Below are positions 17,501-27,932 of a stretch of 64,000 nucleotides of DNA, in pieces (position 1 is the first letter of the stretch; each line of letters starts with the position of its first letter). The position numbers and the translations under genes are program-made. The notes under the pieces were generated by a model. The model ran no database searches. It had not been told where the DNA came from and worked only from the letters and a program-made list of their open reading frames with translations. Origin of the DNA: Youngiibacter fragilis 232.1 (lineage in GTDB: Bacteria > Bacillota > Clostridia > Clostridiales > Clostridiaceae); NCBI RefSeq assembly GCF_000495435.3, contig NZ_AXUN02000198.1, positions 124,001 to 188,000 of the forward strand. Direction: 5' to 3'.

Positions 17501-19361
17501 GAAGGTATATTTCAGCTGTCTCGGTATCAGGTCTCACCTTTAAGACCCTTTTCCTGAGTGTCCCAATGAAGTCCTCACTGAATGCACCGGACATGTCCTG
17601 GGAGGTCAGCACTTCAAGCGCTGCAAGCCTCTGTATGTATGTGCCTGAAAGCATATCCGAAAGGTATCCCTCCATGAGTTGCGCATCACAGGGGATGTGT
17701 CTGAGAGAGCCTGCAAGGAACAATGAGGTGTCCTCGTTCCTCAATGATGCAGCGGTAAAGTTTCTCATTACCACGTCAGAATACTCGCATACCCTGGATT
17801 CAGGAAGGGACTTGAAAAGTGACTGCATTATTCCTCCGAGCGAATAGCCCAGAAAGAACCTGTGGCTCTCGATGGTGTTGTGGTCTGGGTAGAGAAGGCT
17901 CCTTAGCGTAGAATCAAGCAGGTCCTTACCCTTGACCATGGAAGATGGCTGTGTTTCCTCAAGAGGCAGCTCCTTCCTGTAGTCCTCGTCAAAGGTTCCG
18001 ACAAGCCTTCCGATTATCTCGCTTGAATGATGCCTGATATCATCTTCGGGATGGACCAGGTTCTCCTTGAGGAAGCTTATGACCTGAAGCTTCTGGTTCT
18101 GGGTAAGGTATGTGGAGTATTCCTCAAGTATCCTTATGTACTCCCTGAGGTCCCTCCAGTCCCTGAGGCTCCTTGCCTCCTCCAGCATGGTCTCCATGGA
18201 GAACTCGTTCCTCAGCTGCCACATGACCCTTATGTTGTGGTCGATCGCATGGTATTTGAGCCTGTCCACTATCTCCGTGCCGAAGCAGAGGCTGGCATCC
18301 TTCAGAGGTCTGCGTGCAGGTTCAGCTGGCTTATAAGGGTCAGTGACTACGCCCAGGGTCCGGAGATATTCCTCGAAATCCTTGAGCTTGGCATATACCT
18401 TTTCGTACCTTCTCCTCTTTGTATCATCCACGTTGTCAAGCTTGTCCAGGATCACCGCAAAGGAATCATCAAGGTCATAAATGTGCATTGTGTCCTTTCC
18501 GTCAGTTTTCCTGTTCTTTACCCTGAAATCAGAATATATGAGTATCAGTGCCTCCAGGGACAGGTTCTCAAGCTCAAGGTCCCAGGTGGAATGATTGACA
18601 GCGATGTTCCTGATGTAGTTTATCCCATGCTTCTTGAACCAGATGTCTGAATAATAGTAGTGAAGGTAGGGAACCCTTCCCATCTCACCTGTCTTAACCC
18701 CATACTTGCCGATATCGTGTCCGGCTAAAGCTCCTGATACCCTTCCGAGGTCTATGGTAAGGCCGAGAGTTTTCAGCTGCCTTGCTGTCCTCATGCCTAC
18801 ATAATGCACTCCTGCCACATGGTCGAGTGTGTTGAAGCCGTAGAGCTCCCTTGAAAGCTTCATGATCTCAAGGATGTAGTCATCCTCCATTGCCTTCATG
18901 AACTTGCCGTACTCATCCTCCTCGAGGTCTTCATACTCTTCTTTGGTTAGGAACCTGAAGCTGTGAACCACATGGAAATCCTTGGAGTCGCTCTGCGATT
19001 CAAGCCTGTTAAGCTCCCTGTATGCTGCTGCGTATATCGCTGCAAAGTCTGATTCCTCCGGGCTGAACTCCCTGTCCCTGGAATCCCTGAAGGCCTTCTT
19101 CACCATATACTCATATATGTCCTTCAGGTCCATGTCAGGAACATCTGAAAACTGGGACAGGTTCCCCTTGAGGATACCGAGAAGCGTACCTCCCGAAAAG
19201 TCGGAAAGGCTTGACAGGCTGTAAAGGTCCTTTATGAAGGTCTTGTCTGACGAAAGGAAAAGCGCCGCATCCCTGCCCGGACCCAGCTTCTTCAAGAATG
19301 CAGGCGAAGAGAACCTTTTCCTAAGATTGTCCTGAAATTCCCTGTTATGAGACTTACCCAT
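14547..19361 (-). CDS. Giant multidomain protein: HD, HEAT-like, NMNAT-like, GNAT-like and PRTase-like parts
   Basis: A 1604-residue cytoplasmic protein. An HD phosphohydrolase region at about 180-280 has the four metal ligands in order (DHVAGVH, GHDIGK, VNHSTWD, YSDF). Residues 375-855 are helical repeats resembling HEAT. At 910-1095 there is a nucleotidyltransferase of the NadD type, with GTFDPFTISH for the (H/T)xGH loop and ISSTQIR near 1063. At 1105-1275 the sequence resembles a GNAT acyltransferase. The C-terminus carries VILVDTLLHKGY near 1419, like a phosphoribosyltransferase PRPP loop. The start at 19361 follows GGGGGG; an earlier ATG at 19433 has no ribosome site. It is first in a three-gene operon. 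The role is unknown; nucleotide or NAD metabolism or signalling is an inference. Confidence 0.8.
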   Translation of the reverse strand: MGKSHNREFQDNLRKRFSSPAFLKKLGPGRDAALFLSSDKTFIKDLYSLSSLSDFSGGTLLGILKGNLSQFSDVPDMDLKDIYEYMVKKAFRDSRDREFSPEESDFAAIYAAAYRELNRLESQSDSKDFHVVHSFRFLTKEEYEDLEEDEYGKFMKAMEDDYILEIMKLSRELYGFNTLDHVAGVHYVGMRTARQLKTLGLTIDLGRVSGALAGHDIGKYGVKTGEMGRVPYLHYYYSDIWFKKHGINYIRNIAVNHSTWDLELENLSLEALILIYSDFRVKNRKTDGKDTMHIYDLDDSFAVILDKLDNVDDTKRRRYEKVYAKLKDFEEYLRTLGVVTDPYKPAEPARRPLKDASLCFGTEIVDRLKYHAIDHNIRVMWQLRNEFSMETMLEEARSLRDWRDLREYIRILEEYSTYLTQNQKLQVISFLKENLVHPEDDIRHHSSEIIGRLVGTFDEDYRKELPLEETQPSSMVKGKDLLDSTLRSLLYPDHNTIESHRFFLGYSLGGIMQSLFKSLPESRVCEYSDVVMRNFTAASLRNEDTSLFLAGSLRHIPCDAQLMEGYLSDMLSGTYIQRLAALEVLTSQDMSGAFSEDFIGTLRKRVLKVRPDTETAEIYLLFRLSARLNEPSRRKALSDELERRRSGISEIYLANLKSATHWIVKRVSIRLLLFYTLTGDGSMALNNAIHLCNLLKVSAIESVRRTAGNTLLALMGRLSPNERNEVSVELLRALEIEGHRFTEYIPKPLGKSLLFLPTKEFDEIIDDLLQKVKTSTSSVRSLILKTLGTSLESFMEFGFRNLYLSEDEKSARIRNMVRVLLYGLSDYDPLTIRSSFTTIGKVLFASGMVSDEHKRQLFDMIGKKLLTLLSHDDRNLLFLAQSAGLNHIYRFMSGYIHDHGGLRLTEATRYAFFPGTFDPFTISHRNIAILIRDLGYEVYLAIDEFSWSKKTLPNKVRRSILNMSTAGELGLYLYPEDMPVNLSSPDDIRMLKGSFNGEVSMVCGSDVVENASSYKKPPEEDSIHSLRHLVFERSRGRSSKRKIRGILSDVEFLDLPKDLKEISSTQIRVNIDENRDISSLIDPLAQKYIYTNGFYQKTPVEKTLLQMSFLEKKIAPAYDEELDSDIARLFGGDSDEIRNIVKTNYRRPSGRVLVLKDINTGRPVGLSMFHWARSENILKEVGEPGLANLVREKNQGRIIVLDGFFSDPPDRLRNYKQILLTETLSFATSRDYEYALYLPKHAILDDPGFHSIMEHCNFRSLSEDHPLLYVDMRTPLVLNLDIDNILKDPFRTNQKLGAAISSARGRLQKAICGLFPGTLLIPYEPLMLHQGMIQKICRDNGVSMRVTEPRTLGELMCVPYGDILDRELIPNTVTKSLHTEKYFNSDMKGFTIKEVPFYLSLEDQVRTLASFKRPVILVDTLLHKGYRMKALNPLLKKEGIEVRKIITGILSARGLDLMAHKGYSVDSVYYIPRLKVWFNEIDLYPFIGGNALWRGSFPERNLIPSVNLILPYTSPNFILEAGNKALFELSRVSIECALEILKVLEEEFHKYYERKLTLSSLGHVFTMPRVPDKGRDIAYDLSRSPSSYLESDLEQLMRYDRLIR

Positions 19362-19404
19362 AGAGATTGCCCCCCAAAGCGCACGATATTCTCTGTTCCC
19401 CTTT

Positions 19405-19410
19405 ATTATA
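19405..19410 (-). promoter_or_regulatory. Putative -10 element of the giant-protein operon
   Basis: A perfect TATAAT on the minus strand lies 44 bp before the start codon at 19361. The -35 (ATGCAA, 17-bp spacing) is poor. Confidence 0.4.
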
Positions 19411-19487
19411 TCCTCCCTGCAGCTTCTTTGCATTTTAATTAAGCTTTAATCGAAGGGCGGTATAGTCATTGTATGGAGGGCAGAGCC

Positions 19488-19844
19488 ATGTACGATGACA
19501 GGAACAAAAGAGATAAAGACAGATTCATAAAGGGTATGATCATCGCATTGGTGCTGATGGTAGCAGGACCAGCCATTTTCGGCGTAATAGGGTCCCTGAT
19601 CATCGCGCTCCTTTCTGTGTCCTTCGGGCTTCTTGTCGCGGCCCTGGCCCTTATAGCATCACCTCTCCTTATCCTCCTGATGCCGGGCACGATCCTGCTG
19701 GGACTGCCGGCGGCCGCGCTGTTCTTCATGGGAATAGGGGTGCTCGCCCTCTTCGTTCTGAGCTTCACCCTTGTAATAAAGATAATAAAGGCGATAGTCA
19801 TGGGGATAATAGGAATCATAAGGAGCATTTTCGGAAGATTTTAG
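19488..19844 (+). CDS. Small integral membrane protein, partner of DUF4097 protein
   Basis: A 118-residue protein with a short charged N-terminus (MYDDRNKRDKDRF) and three or four hydrophobic segments rich in Gly, Ala and Leu. Such proteins often precede DUF4097 proteins in Firmicutes, where the pair is linked to envelope stress. Function is unknown. The ATG at 19488 is preceded by GGAGGG; the next gene starts 12 bp after the stop. Confidence 0.75.
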   Translation: MYDDRNKRDKDRFIKGMIIALVLMVAGPAIFGVIGSLIIALLSVSFGLLVAALALIASPLLILLMPGTILLGLPAAALFFMGIGVLALFVLSFTLVIKIIKAIVMGIIGIIRSIFGRF

Positions 19845-19856
19845 GAGGAAATGGCA

Positions 19857-20804
19857 ATGGATACATTCCGGAAAATCATTATCGTCTGTCTCGTGGTCGC
19901 CTCGGTATCGTTCGGCATAGGAGCATGGATATTCTACGAGTCAGGTTTCAGCATAAATGAGTTCACAAGCCAGATAACGAAATTCTTTGAATCAGGGAAC
20001 CTTCCTATAATCGGCGACAATACGCTGACACAGGGTTTCTCAAGGACCTACACGTTTTCAGCTGAGGAGGCTGAAGAAATCTCGGTTGACACATCGATCG
20101 GGGATGTTACTGTAATCAGCCATGATGGCACTGATGTCATCGTGGATATCTCAGGAAGAGTCTCCAGTAGCTACAAGGGCACCATTGAGACAGCATACTC
20201 AAGGGACGGTAAGGTAACGGTTGAAGTCCTTAAGGACTCAAGCTTTTCTGGCCTTCTTGGACAGAATGAAGCCAGGATAGTGGTAAGCGTTCCTGCAATT
20301 AACATTGAAGCGATGTCAATTGCATCCGTTTCGGGAAAAGTGGACATAGACGGTATTGAAGCGCATTCACTGAAGCTGAAGACAGTATCCGGGGGAATTG
20401 AAGTGACAGGGTTCAAGGCGGGAAGGCTTGACGCATCGAGCGTCTCAGGAAGCATATCCGCTGACGGTTCGTTCGGAAGCGATGGGGCAGATATCTCCAC
20501 CACTTCAGGAAGTATCGGGCTCAAGGGCCTTGAAGGAAGCTTTTCTGTGAATACAGTTTCAGGAGCAGTTGATATCGAAGCTTCGTCAATGAAGGGAGGA
20601 TCGGTTGTTACTGTATCCGGAGGTGTGGACATGGGACTCCCGTCTGGCGAGTTCTCCTACGACCTCAGCTCGGTATCAGGAAAGATCAGGGTATCGAGGA
20701 ACGGAAGCATCATCGAGAGTACAGGATCCTCAAGGGAAAACAACGGGAATGCCCCTCTTTACAAGGTCAAGACCGTATCCGGAGGCATAAGCATAAGTCA
20801 ATAA
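19857..20804 (+). CDS. DUF4097 family beta-strand repeat protein
   Basis: A 315-residue membrane-anchored protein facing outward. One N-terminal hydrophobic segment (residues 6-26) is followed by a regular array of short beta repeats built around TVSGxIxVxG and SVSGxI motifs (for example KTVSGGIEVTGF, SSVSGSISADG, NTVSGAVDIEA). This is the right-handed beta-solenoid of DUF4097 adhesin-like domains. It is co-transcribed with the small membrane protein upstream. The ATG at 19857 is better spaced from AGGAGG than the one six bases earlier. Confidence 0.87.
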   Translation: MDTFRKIIIVCLVVASVSFGIGAWIFYESGFSINEFTSQITKFFESGNLPIIGDNTLTQGFSRTYTFSAEEAEEISVDTSIGDVTVISHDGTDVIVDISGRVSSSYKGTIETAYSRDGKVTVEVLKDSSFSGLLGQNEARIVVSVPAINIEAMSIASVSGKVDIDGIEAHSLKLKTVSGGIEVTGFKAGRLDASSVSGSISADGSFGSDGADISTTSGSIGLKGLEGSFSVNTVSGAVDIEASSMKGGSVVTVSGGVDMGLPSGEFSYDLSSVSGKIRVSRNGSIIESTGSSRENNGNAPLYKVKTVSGGISISQ

Positions 20805-20812
20805 AATATCAA

Positions 20813-20834
20813 TGTTCACAATTTGTTCACAATT
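20813..20834 (+). repeat. Tandem 11-bp direct repeat in the ferredoxin promoter region
   Basis: TGTTCACAATT occurs twice head to tail (20813-20823 and 20824-20834), one helical turn apart, just upstream of the TATAAT at 20852. This is a plausible operator for an unidentified regulator. Confidence 0.65.
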
Positions 20835-20851
20835 GTCATTGTAAATTTCCT

Positions 20852-20857
20852 TATAAT
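20852..20857 (+). promoter_or_regulatory. -10 element of the ferredoxin promoter
   Basis: TATAAT lies 37 bp before the start codon at 20889. No good -35 stands at normal spacing, and the repeats upstream suggest an activator or repressor site. Confidence 0.5.
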
Positions 20858-20888
20858 ATAAGTATCACGTGAAAGGGGGATTATGAGA

Positions 20889-21077
20889 ATGAAAGCATTT
20901 GTAGATCAGGATCTCTGTATCGGCTGTGGAGTTTGTGCAAGCGTTGCTCCTTCAGTGTTCGATATGAACGACGATGGAAAGGCTTTTGCTGTTGCAGACG
21001 AGGTTGACGGAGCAGACGTTGACGCTGCGAAGGAAGCTGCTGACAGCTGCCCGACATCAGCAATAACAGTCGAGTAA
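20889..21077 (+). CDS. Ferredoxin, single [4Fe-4S] cluster
   Basis: A 62-residue soluble electron carrier. The cluster ligands are CIGCGVC near the N-terminus and a distant Cys in SCPTSAI, so one [4Fe-4S] cluster, with the second Cys quartet of clostridial 2[4Fe-4S] ferredoxins missing. It is very acidic. The ATG at 20889 has correct spacing from AAAGGGGG; the one at 20883 is too close. It is monocistronic, between an AT-rich promoter region and a terminator. Confidence 0.93.
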   Translation: MKAFVDQDLCIGCGVCASVAPSVFDMNDDGKAFAVADEVDGADVDAAKEAADSCPTSAITVE

Positions 21078-21086
21078 GGAACAGGC

Positions 21087-21115
21087 AAGGAGACCTTCGG
21101 GGTCTCTTTTCTTTT
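21087..21115 (+). terminator. Terminator after ferredoxin
   Basis: Stem GAGACC/GGTCTC, extendable by A-T pairs, then TTTTCTTTTG. Confidence 0.8.
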
Positions 21116-21164
21116 GTCTTTTTTTACGGTATAGTCTAATGTAGATTTGATTTTGGAGGACTGT

Positions 21165-22394
21165 ATGGGCTTTTTCAACAGAAACCATCTATTCAGGCTT
21201 ATGCTTGCGGCAATATTCCTTGTTCCCCTGGTACCGATGTATATTACACCGGCTCTTTTTGTGCCTGTGGTTATATTCTATCTCCTGTATACAAGGGAAA
21301 ATCCGGATGCATACCAAAGGATGAGAAGGTCACTTGCTGAAATCAGGAGGTCAAGGTTCTCCCTTGCATTCATGCTCCTTGCCGTCTGGTCCCTGGTATC
21401 TGTCGTCTACTCGGATGATAAGGTGATGTCACTTGCGGGAGCTGCGATATACGCCAGCGCGTTCGCTGCTTTCTTCATACTGAAGTTCGAGCTCAACAGG
21501 CCCTTCCATACGAAGATGGTGCTGAGGACCTACATTGCTTCAGTGGTAGTGGTTTCAGCATACCATGCGGCCCAGCTTGTTTTCTTTGCCTTCTTCAGCC
21601 CTGCACCATTCGTTAGGACCGAGCATACCTCCTTCATAGAGCATGGCAACATACTTGCCTGCTACATGCTGATCGCCCTGTTCCCAATGGTAGTCCTCGC
21701 TGTCAGGACCAGGAAGAGGGACCTTAAGCTTGCCGCCTGGTACGCATTCGTCTCATGCCTCATAACCGGCTCGATATTCCTGACAGGTTCGAGAGCCGGC
21801 ATGCTTGGAGTATTCCTGGGGATACTGACGCTTGCCTTCTACAGCTCCAGGAAGTTCCTGGTTGTACTTATACCTGCCTCCTTCATGCTGATGGTAGTTC
21901 CATATTCAAGGAACAGGATACTCGACATATTCAGCTATGAGCAGAACTATTCCAGGTTAAGGATATGGAAGGCCGCACTATACATGGCAAAGGAGCACCC
22001 GATACTTGGCATAGGGCTCAACAGCTTTTTCCACGAATATCCGGGATATGTGGCTCGCTTTCCTGAGCTTAACAACCCATATGACAACAATGTGGTCTAC
22101 CATGCGCACAATGCGCTCTTCAACATACAGGCGGAGCTCGGCATTCCGGGCATGGTCCTGCTCATGCTCATGCTTGTAGCCATGTACAGGAGCCTTGTCA
22201 GGTATCTTGGGTCTGAGAAGGTCTGGAGGGACGGGCTGGCATTCTATTCAGGGTTTGCCGTTTCGATGATAGTGTTCGTGTTCCTTAACCTCATCGACAA
22301 CTATTCACTGACCCCGAAGATAATCTGCACCATTGCCATCCTTGCGGGAAGCATGCACGGCGATGCCAGGAACAAGGGTATGCTGCACTTCTAG
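21165..22394 (+). CDS. O-antigen ligase/polymerase family membrane protein
   Basis: A 409-residue polytopic membrane protein with about ten hydrophobic helices. The Wzy_C/O-antigen-ligase region is recognisable as ILGIGLNSFFHEYPGY followed by HAHNALFNIQAELGIPGMVLL. Such proteins join or polymerise surface glycans at the outer face of the membrane. No glycan-synthesis genes are nearby, so its substrate is unknown. The start ATG has GGAGGA four bases upstream. The nuclease gene follows after 22 bp. Confidence 0.82.
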   Translation: MGFFNRNHLFRLMLAAIFLVPLVPMYITPALFVPVVIFYLLYTRENPDAYQRMRRSLAEIRRSRFSLAFMLLAVWSLVSVVYSDDKVMSLAGAAIYASAFAAFFILKFELNRPFHTKMVLRTYIASVVVVSAYHAAQLVFFAFFSPAPFVRTEHTSFIEHGNILACYMLIALFPMVVLAVRTRKRDLKLAAWYAFVSCLITGSIFLTGSRAGMLGVFLGILTLAFYSSRKFLVVLIPASFMLMVVPYSRNRILDIFSYEQNYSRLRIWKAALYMAKEHPILGIGLNSFFHEYPGYVARFPELNNPYDNNVVYHAHNALFNIQAELGIPGMVLLMLMLVAMYRSLVRYLGSEKVWRDGLAFYSGFAVSMIVFVFLNLIDNYSLTPKIICTIAILAGSMHGDARNKGMLHF

Positions 22395-22416
22395 ACTGAC
22401 ATCTGAAAGGACTGAC

Positions 22417-22977
22417 ATGAGAAGGAAAATCTGGAATCTGATATACGCTGTGATTGCTTTCGCAATCATCGTTCCTGCAGTTTCAAGTCACTTTACCGGA
22501 TATCCGTTCAGGTACTCTGACCCATCAGGGTTCGAGGAGGTGACGGTCACCTCTGTTGCTGATGGTGATACGATAAGGACAGGTGACGGAAGGATAGTAA
22601 GGCTCATCGGAATCAATACTCCGGAGACATCGGGGGTATCGGAGCTTTATGGAGCCGAGGCCAAGGCTTTCACCAAATCGATGCTCGAAGGCAGGAGGGT
22701 CTACCTGGAGAAGGATACTTCTGAGACTGACAGTTATGGAAGGCTTCTAAGGTATGTATGGCTGGAGCTTCCGGACAAGGTCGATGACGAGGCGATAGGC
22801 GAGCATATGTTCAATGCCACGCTTGTAACCGGAGGATATGCACAGCCCTACGAGTTCCCACCGGACATAAGATATTCAGGAATCATAATGAAGCTTGCGA
22901 GGATTGCCCGGGACGGGAAAAAAGGTCTCTGGGGGATATCAGGGCAGGGAACTACAAAAGGTACTTATGTACCTTGA
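22417..22977 (+). CDS. Exported thermonuclease-family (SNase-like) nuclease
   Basis: A 186-residue protein with an N-terminal hydrophobic segment (residues 5-22) as signal or anchor, then an SNase OB-fold. The catalytic pattern is visible: DGDTIRTGDGRIVRLIGINTPE (first Arg and metal-binding Asp), the Glu in TPET, and YGRLLRYVW with the second Arg. It probably degrades nucleic acid outside the cell for nutrition or nucleotide salvage. It follows the O-antigen-ligase-like gene on the same strand. The ATG is preceded by AAAGGA. Confidence 0.9.
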   Translation: MRRKIWNLIYAVIAFAIIVPAVSSHFTGYPFRYSDPSGFEEVTVTSVADGDTIRTGDGRIVRLIGINTPETSGVSELYGAEAKAFTKSMLEGRRVYLEKDTSETDSYGRLLRYVWLELPDKVDDEAIGEHMFNATLVTGGYAQPYEFPPDIRYSGIIMKLARIARDGKKGLWGISGQGTTKGTYVP

Positions 22978-23009
22978 GATTTTTGTGAAGAATGTATTAA
23001 TTTTTAGGG

Positions 23010-23045
23010 AAGCCCTGTTTCCAAATGTTGGAAACAGGGCTTTTC
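23010..23045 (+). terminator. Terminator after the SNase gene
   Basis: A perfect 15-bp stem AAGCCCTGTTTCCAA/TTGGAAACAGGGCTT with a 3-nt loop and a T-run. Confidence 0.9.
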
Positions 23046-23137
23046 AGCGCATTCCGGACTTTTGCGCCTATTCTAAATATGCATAAAGGACCGTATAATT
23101 GAATCAAGGCAATGTACTTTCGATGGGAGGGATTGAG

Positions 23138-24505
23138 ATGGAATACAGGTTTCCGGATAAGTTCTTTTTCGGTGCAGCAGCGTCAGGACCGCAGACTGAG
23201 GGTACCGCTGGAAAGAAGGGCATGGATATCTATGAGTTCTGGTACGAGAGTGAGCCTGAGGACTTCTACCATATGGTGGGACCGAAGTCCGCCTCAGATT
23301 TCTATCACAGGTACGTCGAGGACATTGGCCTCATGAAGGAAATGGGACTCGATTCCTACAGGACCTCCATTGAGTGGTCAAGGCTGATACCGGATGGAAC
23401 TGGTGAAGTTGACCAGGACGCAGTTGATTTCTACAACAATGTGATAGATGAAATGATCAGGCAGGGCATTAAGCCATACATCAACCTTTTCCACTTCGAC
23501 CTGCCTGTAAGCCTGCAGGAAAAGGGAGGTTGGGAAAGGCGGGAGACGGTGGATGCCTATGTCGATTATGCAGTAACCTGCTTCGAGCTTTTCGGTGACA
23601 GGGTCAAGAACTGGTTCACCTTCAGTGATCCGCTGGTTCCTGCTGAGCAGGGCTATGTGGAAGGACATCATTATCCGAAGGTCAGGAACCTCAAGCGGGC
23701 AATACAGGTAGGCTACAACATGATCGTTGCCCATGCCGCGGCTGTCAGGGCATTCAGGGAAATGGCAGCGGAAGGTGAGATAGGTATCATCATGAACCTT
23801 TCCCCGGTATACCCGAGGTCTGATTCAAAGGCGGACCTGGAAGCGGCAGAGGCCTGCGACCTGTTCATTAACAGGTCTTTCCTGGACCCGGTGCTCAAAG
23901 GTGAATTTCCTGAGAAGCTTGTCCGTATGCTTGAGAGAAGCGAGATACTTCCCGAGGCAAGGGAAGGGGACAGGGAGCTTATCTCGGGAAGCAGGGTGGA
24001 TGTCCTTGGAGTAAGCTACTTCAAGCCAAGGAGGGTCATGGCACCTGCAGACAGGCTGCAGGAAGGGCTAAGCTACTACTTCGTCAACTACAGGATGCCG
24101 GGAAGGCGCATGAACGTGTACAGGGGCTGGGAAATCTACGAGAAGGGAATATACGACCTTTTGACTGACCTCAGGACCAATTATGGCAATCCTCCATGCT
24201 TCATAGCGGAAAACGGCATAGGCGTTGAAAACGAGGAGAGGTACCGCCTGGATGGCGAGATACATGATAACTACAGGATCGACTACATGAAGGACCACCT
24301 GAAGTGGATATTAAGGGCAATTGAGGAAGGGTCCCTGTGCAGAGGGTACCATGCATGGTCCTTTACAGACAACTGGTCATGGAACAACGGCTTCAAGAAC
24401 AGGTATGGGTTCGTTGCCGTAGACACTGCAACCCAGAAGAGGACGGTAAAGCTTTCCGGCGAATGGATGAAGGATGTCACAAGGGACAGGGGATTTTCGG
24501 ATTGA
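23138..24505 (+). CDS. GH1 family glycosidase with altered acid/base motif
   Basis: A 455-residue (beta/alpha)8 protein of glycoside hydrolase family 1. The nucleophile is present (FIAENG, Glu358). The acid/base motif, normally TFNEP, reads TFSDP (Asp164 at bases 23627-23629), so the usual Glu is shortened to Asp and the adjacent Asn replaced by Ser. Other GH1 landmarks are intact: FHFDLP, HAAAVRAFRE, YRGWEIYEKGIYDLL and the C-terminal WSFTDNWSW. The enzyme may be slow, a transglycosylase, or adapted to an activated substrate. The ATG at 23138 follows GGAGGG. A hairpin separates it from the next GH1 gene. Confidence 0.9.
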   Translation: MEYRFPDKFFFGAAASGPQTEGTAGKKGMDIYEFWYESEPEDFYHMVGPKSASDFYHRYVEDIGLMKEMGLDSYRTSIEWSRLIPDGTGEVDQDAVDFYNNVIDEMIRQGIKPYINLFHFDLPVSLQEKGGWERRETVDAYVDYAVTCFELFGDRVKNWFTFSDPLVPAEQGYVEGHHYPKVRNLKRAIQVGYNMIVAHAAAVRAFREMAAEGEIGIIMNLSPVYPRSDSKADLEAAEACDLFINRSFLDPVLKGEFPEKLVRMLERSEILPEAREGDRELISGSRVDVLGVSYFKPRRVMAPADRLQEGLSYYFVNYRMPGRRMNVYRGWEIYEKGIYDLLTDLRTNYGNPPCFIAENGIGVENEERYRLDGEIHDNYRIDYMKDHLKWILRAIEEGSLCRGYHAWSFTDNWSWNNGFKNRYGFVAVDTATQKRTVKLSGEWMKDVTRDRGFSD

Positions 24506-24518
24506 ACTAAGAATGGCC

Positions 24519-26001
<1,483 letters not shown>

Positions 26002-26032
26002 GGCGGGCAAAAGGCAGGATATCACAATATGA

Positions 26033-26065
26033 AGAAGGTTCAGGCGAAATGCCTGAACCTTCTGT
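26033..26065. terminator. Terminator between convergent GH1 and PTS operon ends
   Basis: A perfect 13-bp stem AGAAGGTTCAGGC/GCCTGAACCTTCT with a GAAAT loop. T-rich sequence follows on the plus strand. It probably serves both directions. Confidence 0.75.
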
Positions 26066-26090
26066 TCTTCTTTATACTGATCTCAGGAGG

Positions 26091-26411
26091 CTATGTCGAT
26101 TTTCCCTCTTCCATGAGCCTTTCAGCAAGGGCCAGCACCTTCTTCCCGTCCATCAGACCATAATCCGAATGGGGGATCATTGCTGAAGGGATGCCGCATT
26201 TAGTGCATTCTTCAGAAATCCTCCTGAATGAGAATCTGATCTGCGGTCCGAGAAGTATGACATCAGCATAGGGAATCACCTTCGGGAGGTGGCCTTCCCC
26301 AAAGGCGGAGATTTCAGCTTCGAGGCCTCTCTTGTCTGCCTCGGCCTGCATCCGCTTCATGAGTATGCTTGTGGACATTCCGCCCCCGCAGAGAAGAACT
26401 ATCCTGATCAT
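26091..26411 (-). CDS. PTS lactose/cellobiose family IIB subunit (divergent copy)
   Basis: A 106-residue cytoplasmic phosphocarrier with the phosphorylated Cys in LLCGGGMSTS (Cys8) and the family motif DVILLGPQIRFSF. It is the last gene of PTS operon A. It differs clearly from the three other IIB proteins here (GGGM for AAGM, and HSDYGLMDG for PADYGMMNG), so it may serve a different IIC or an altered substrate. It starts 9 bp after the GH1 stop. Confidence 0.92.
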   Translation of the reverse strand: MIRIVLLCGGGMSTSILMKRMQAEADKRGLEAEISAFGEGHLPKVIPYADVILLGPQIRFSFRRISEECTKCGIPSAMIPHSDYGLMDGKKVLALAERLMEEGKST

Positions 26412-26420
26412 CTGCTTCCC

Positions 26421-27872
<1,452 letters not shown>

Positions 27873-27876
27873 TCAA

Positions 27877-27903
27877 GGGAGGAAGTGTTTCCACTGTCCT
27901 CCC
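27877..27903 (-). other. Hairpin between IIC and the GH1 gene
   Basis: An 11-bp arm (27877-27887) pairs with 27892-27903 around TTTC with one bulged base. No T-run follows on the minus strand. It probably sets mRNA stability or relative expression. Confidence 0.5.
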
Positions 27904-27932
27904 CGCTGCATCTTTAGTTGTGTTTTCTTTGG

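Noticed and set aside
18027-18650. A 207-codon open frame antisense to the giant multidomain gene.
   Set aside because: Low-complexity, no start signal and fully inside a clear coding gene.
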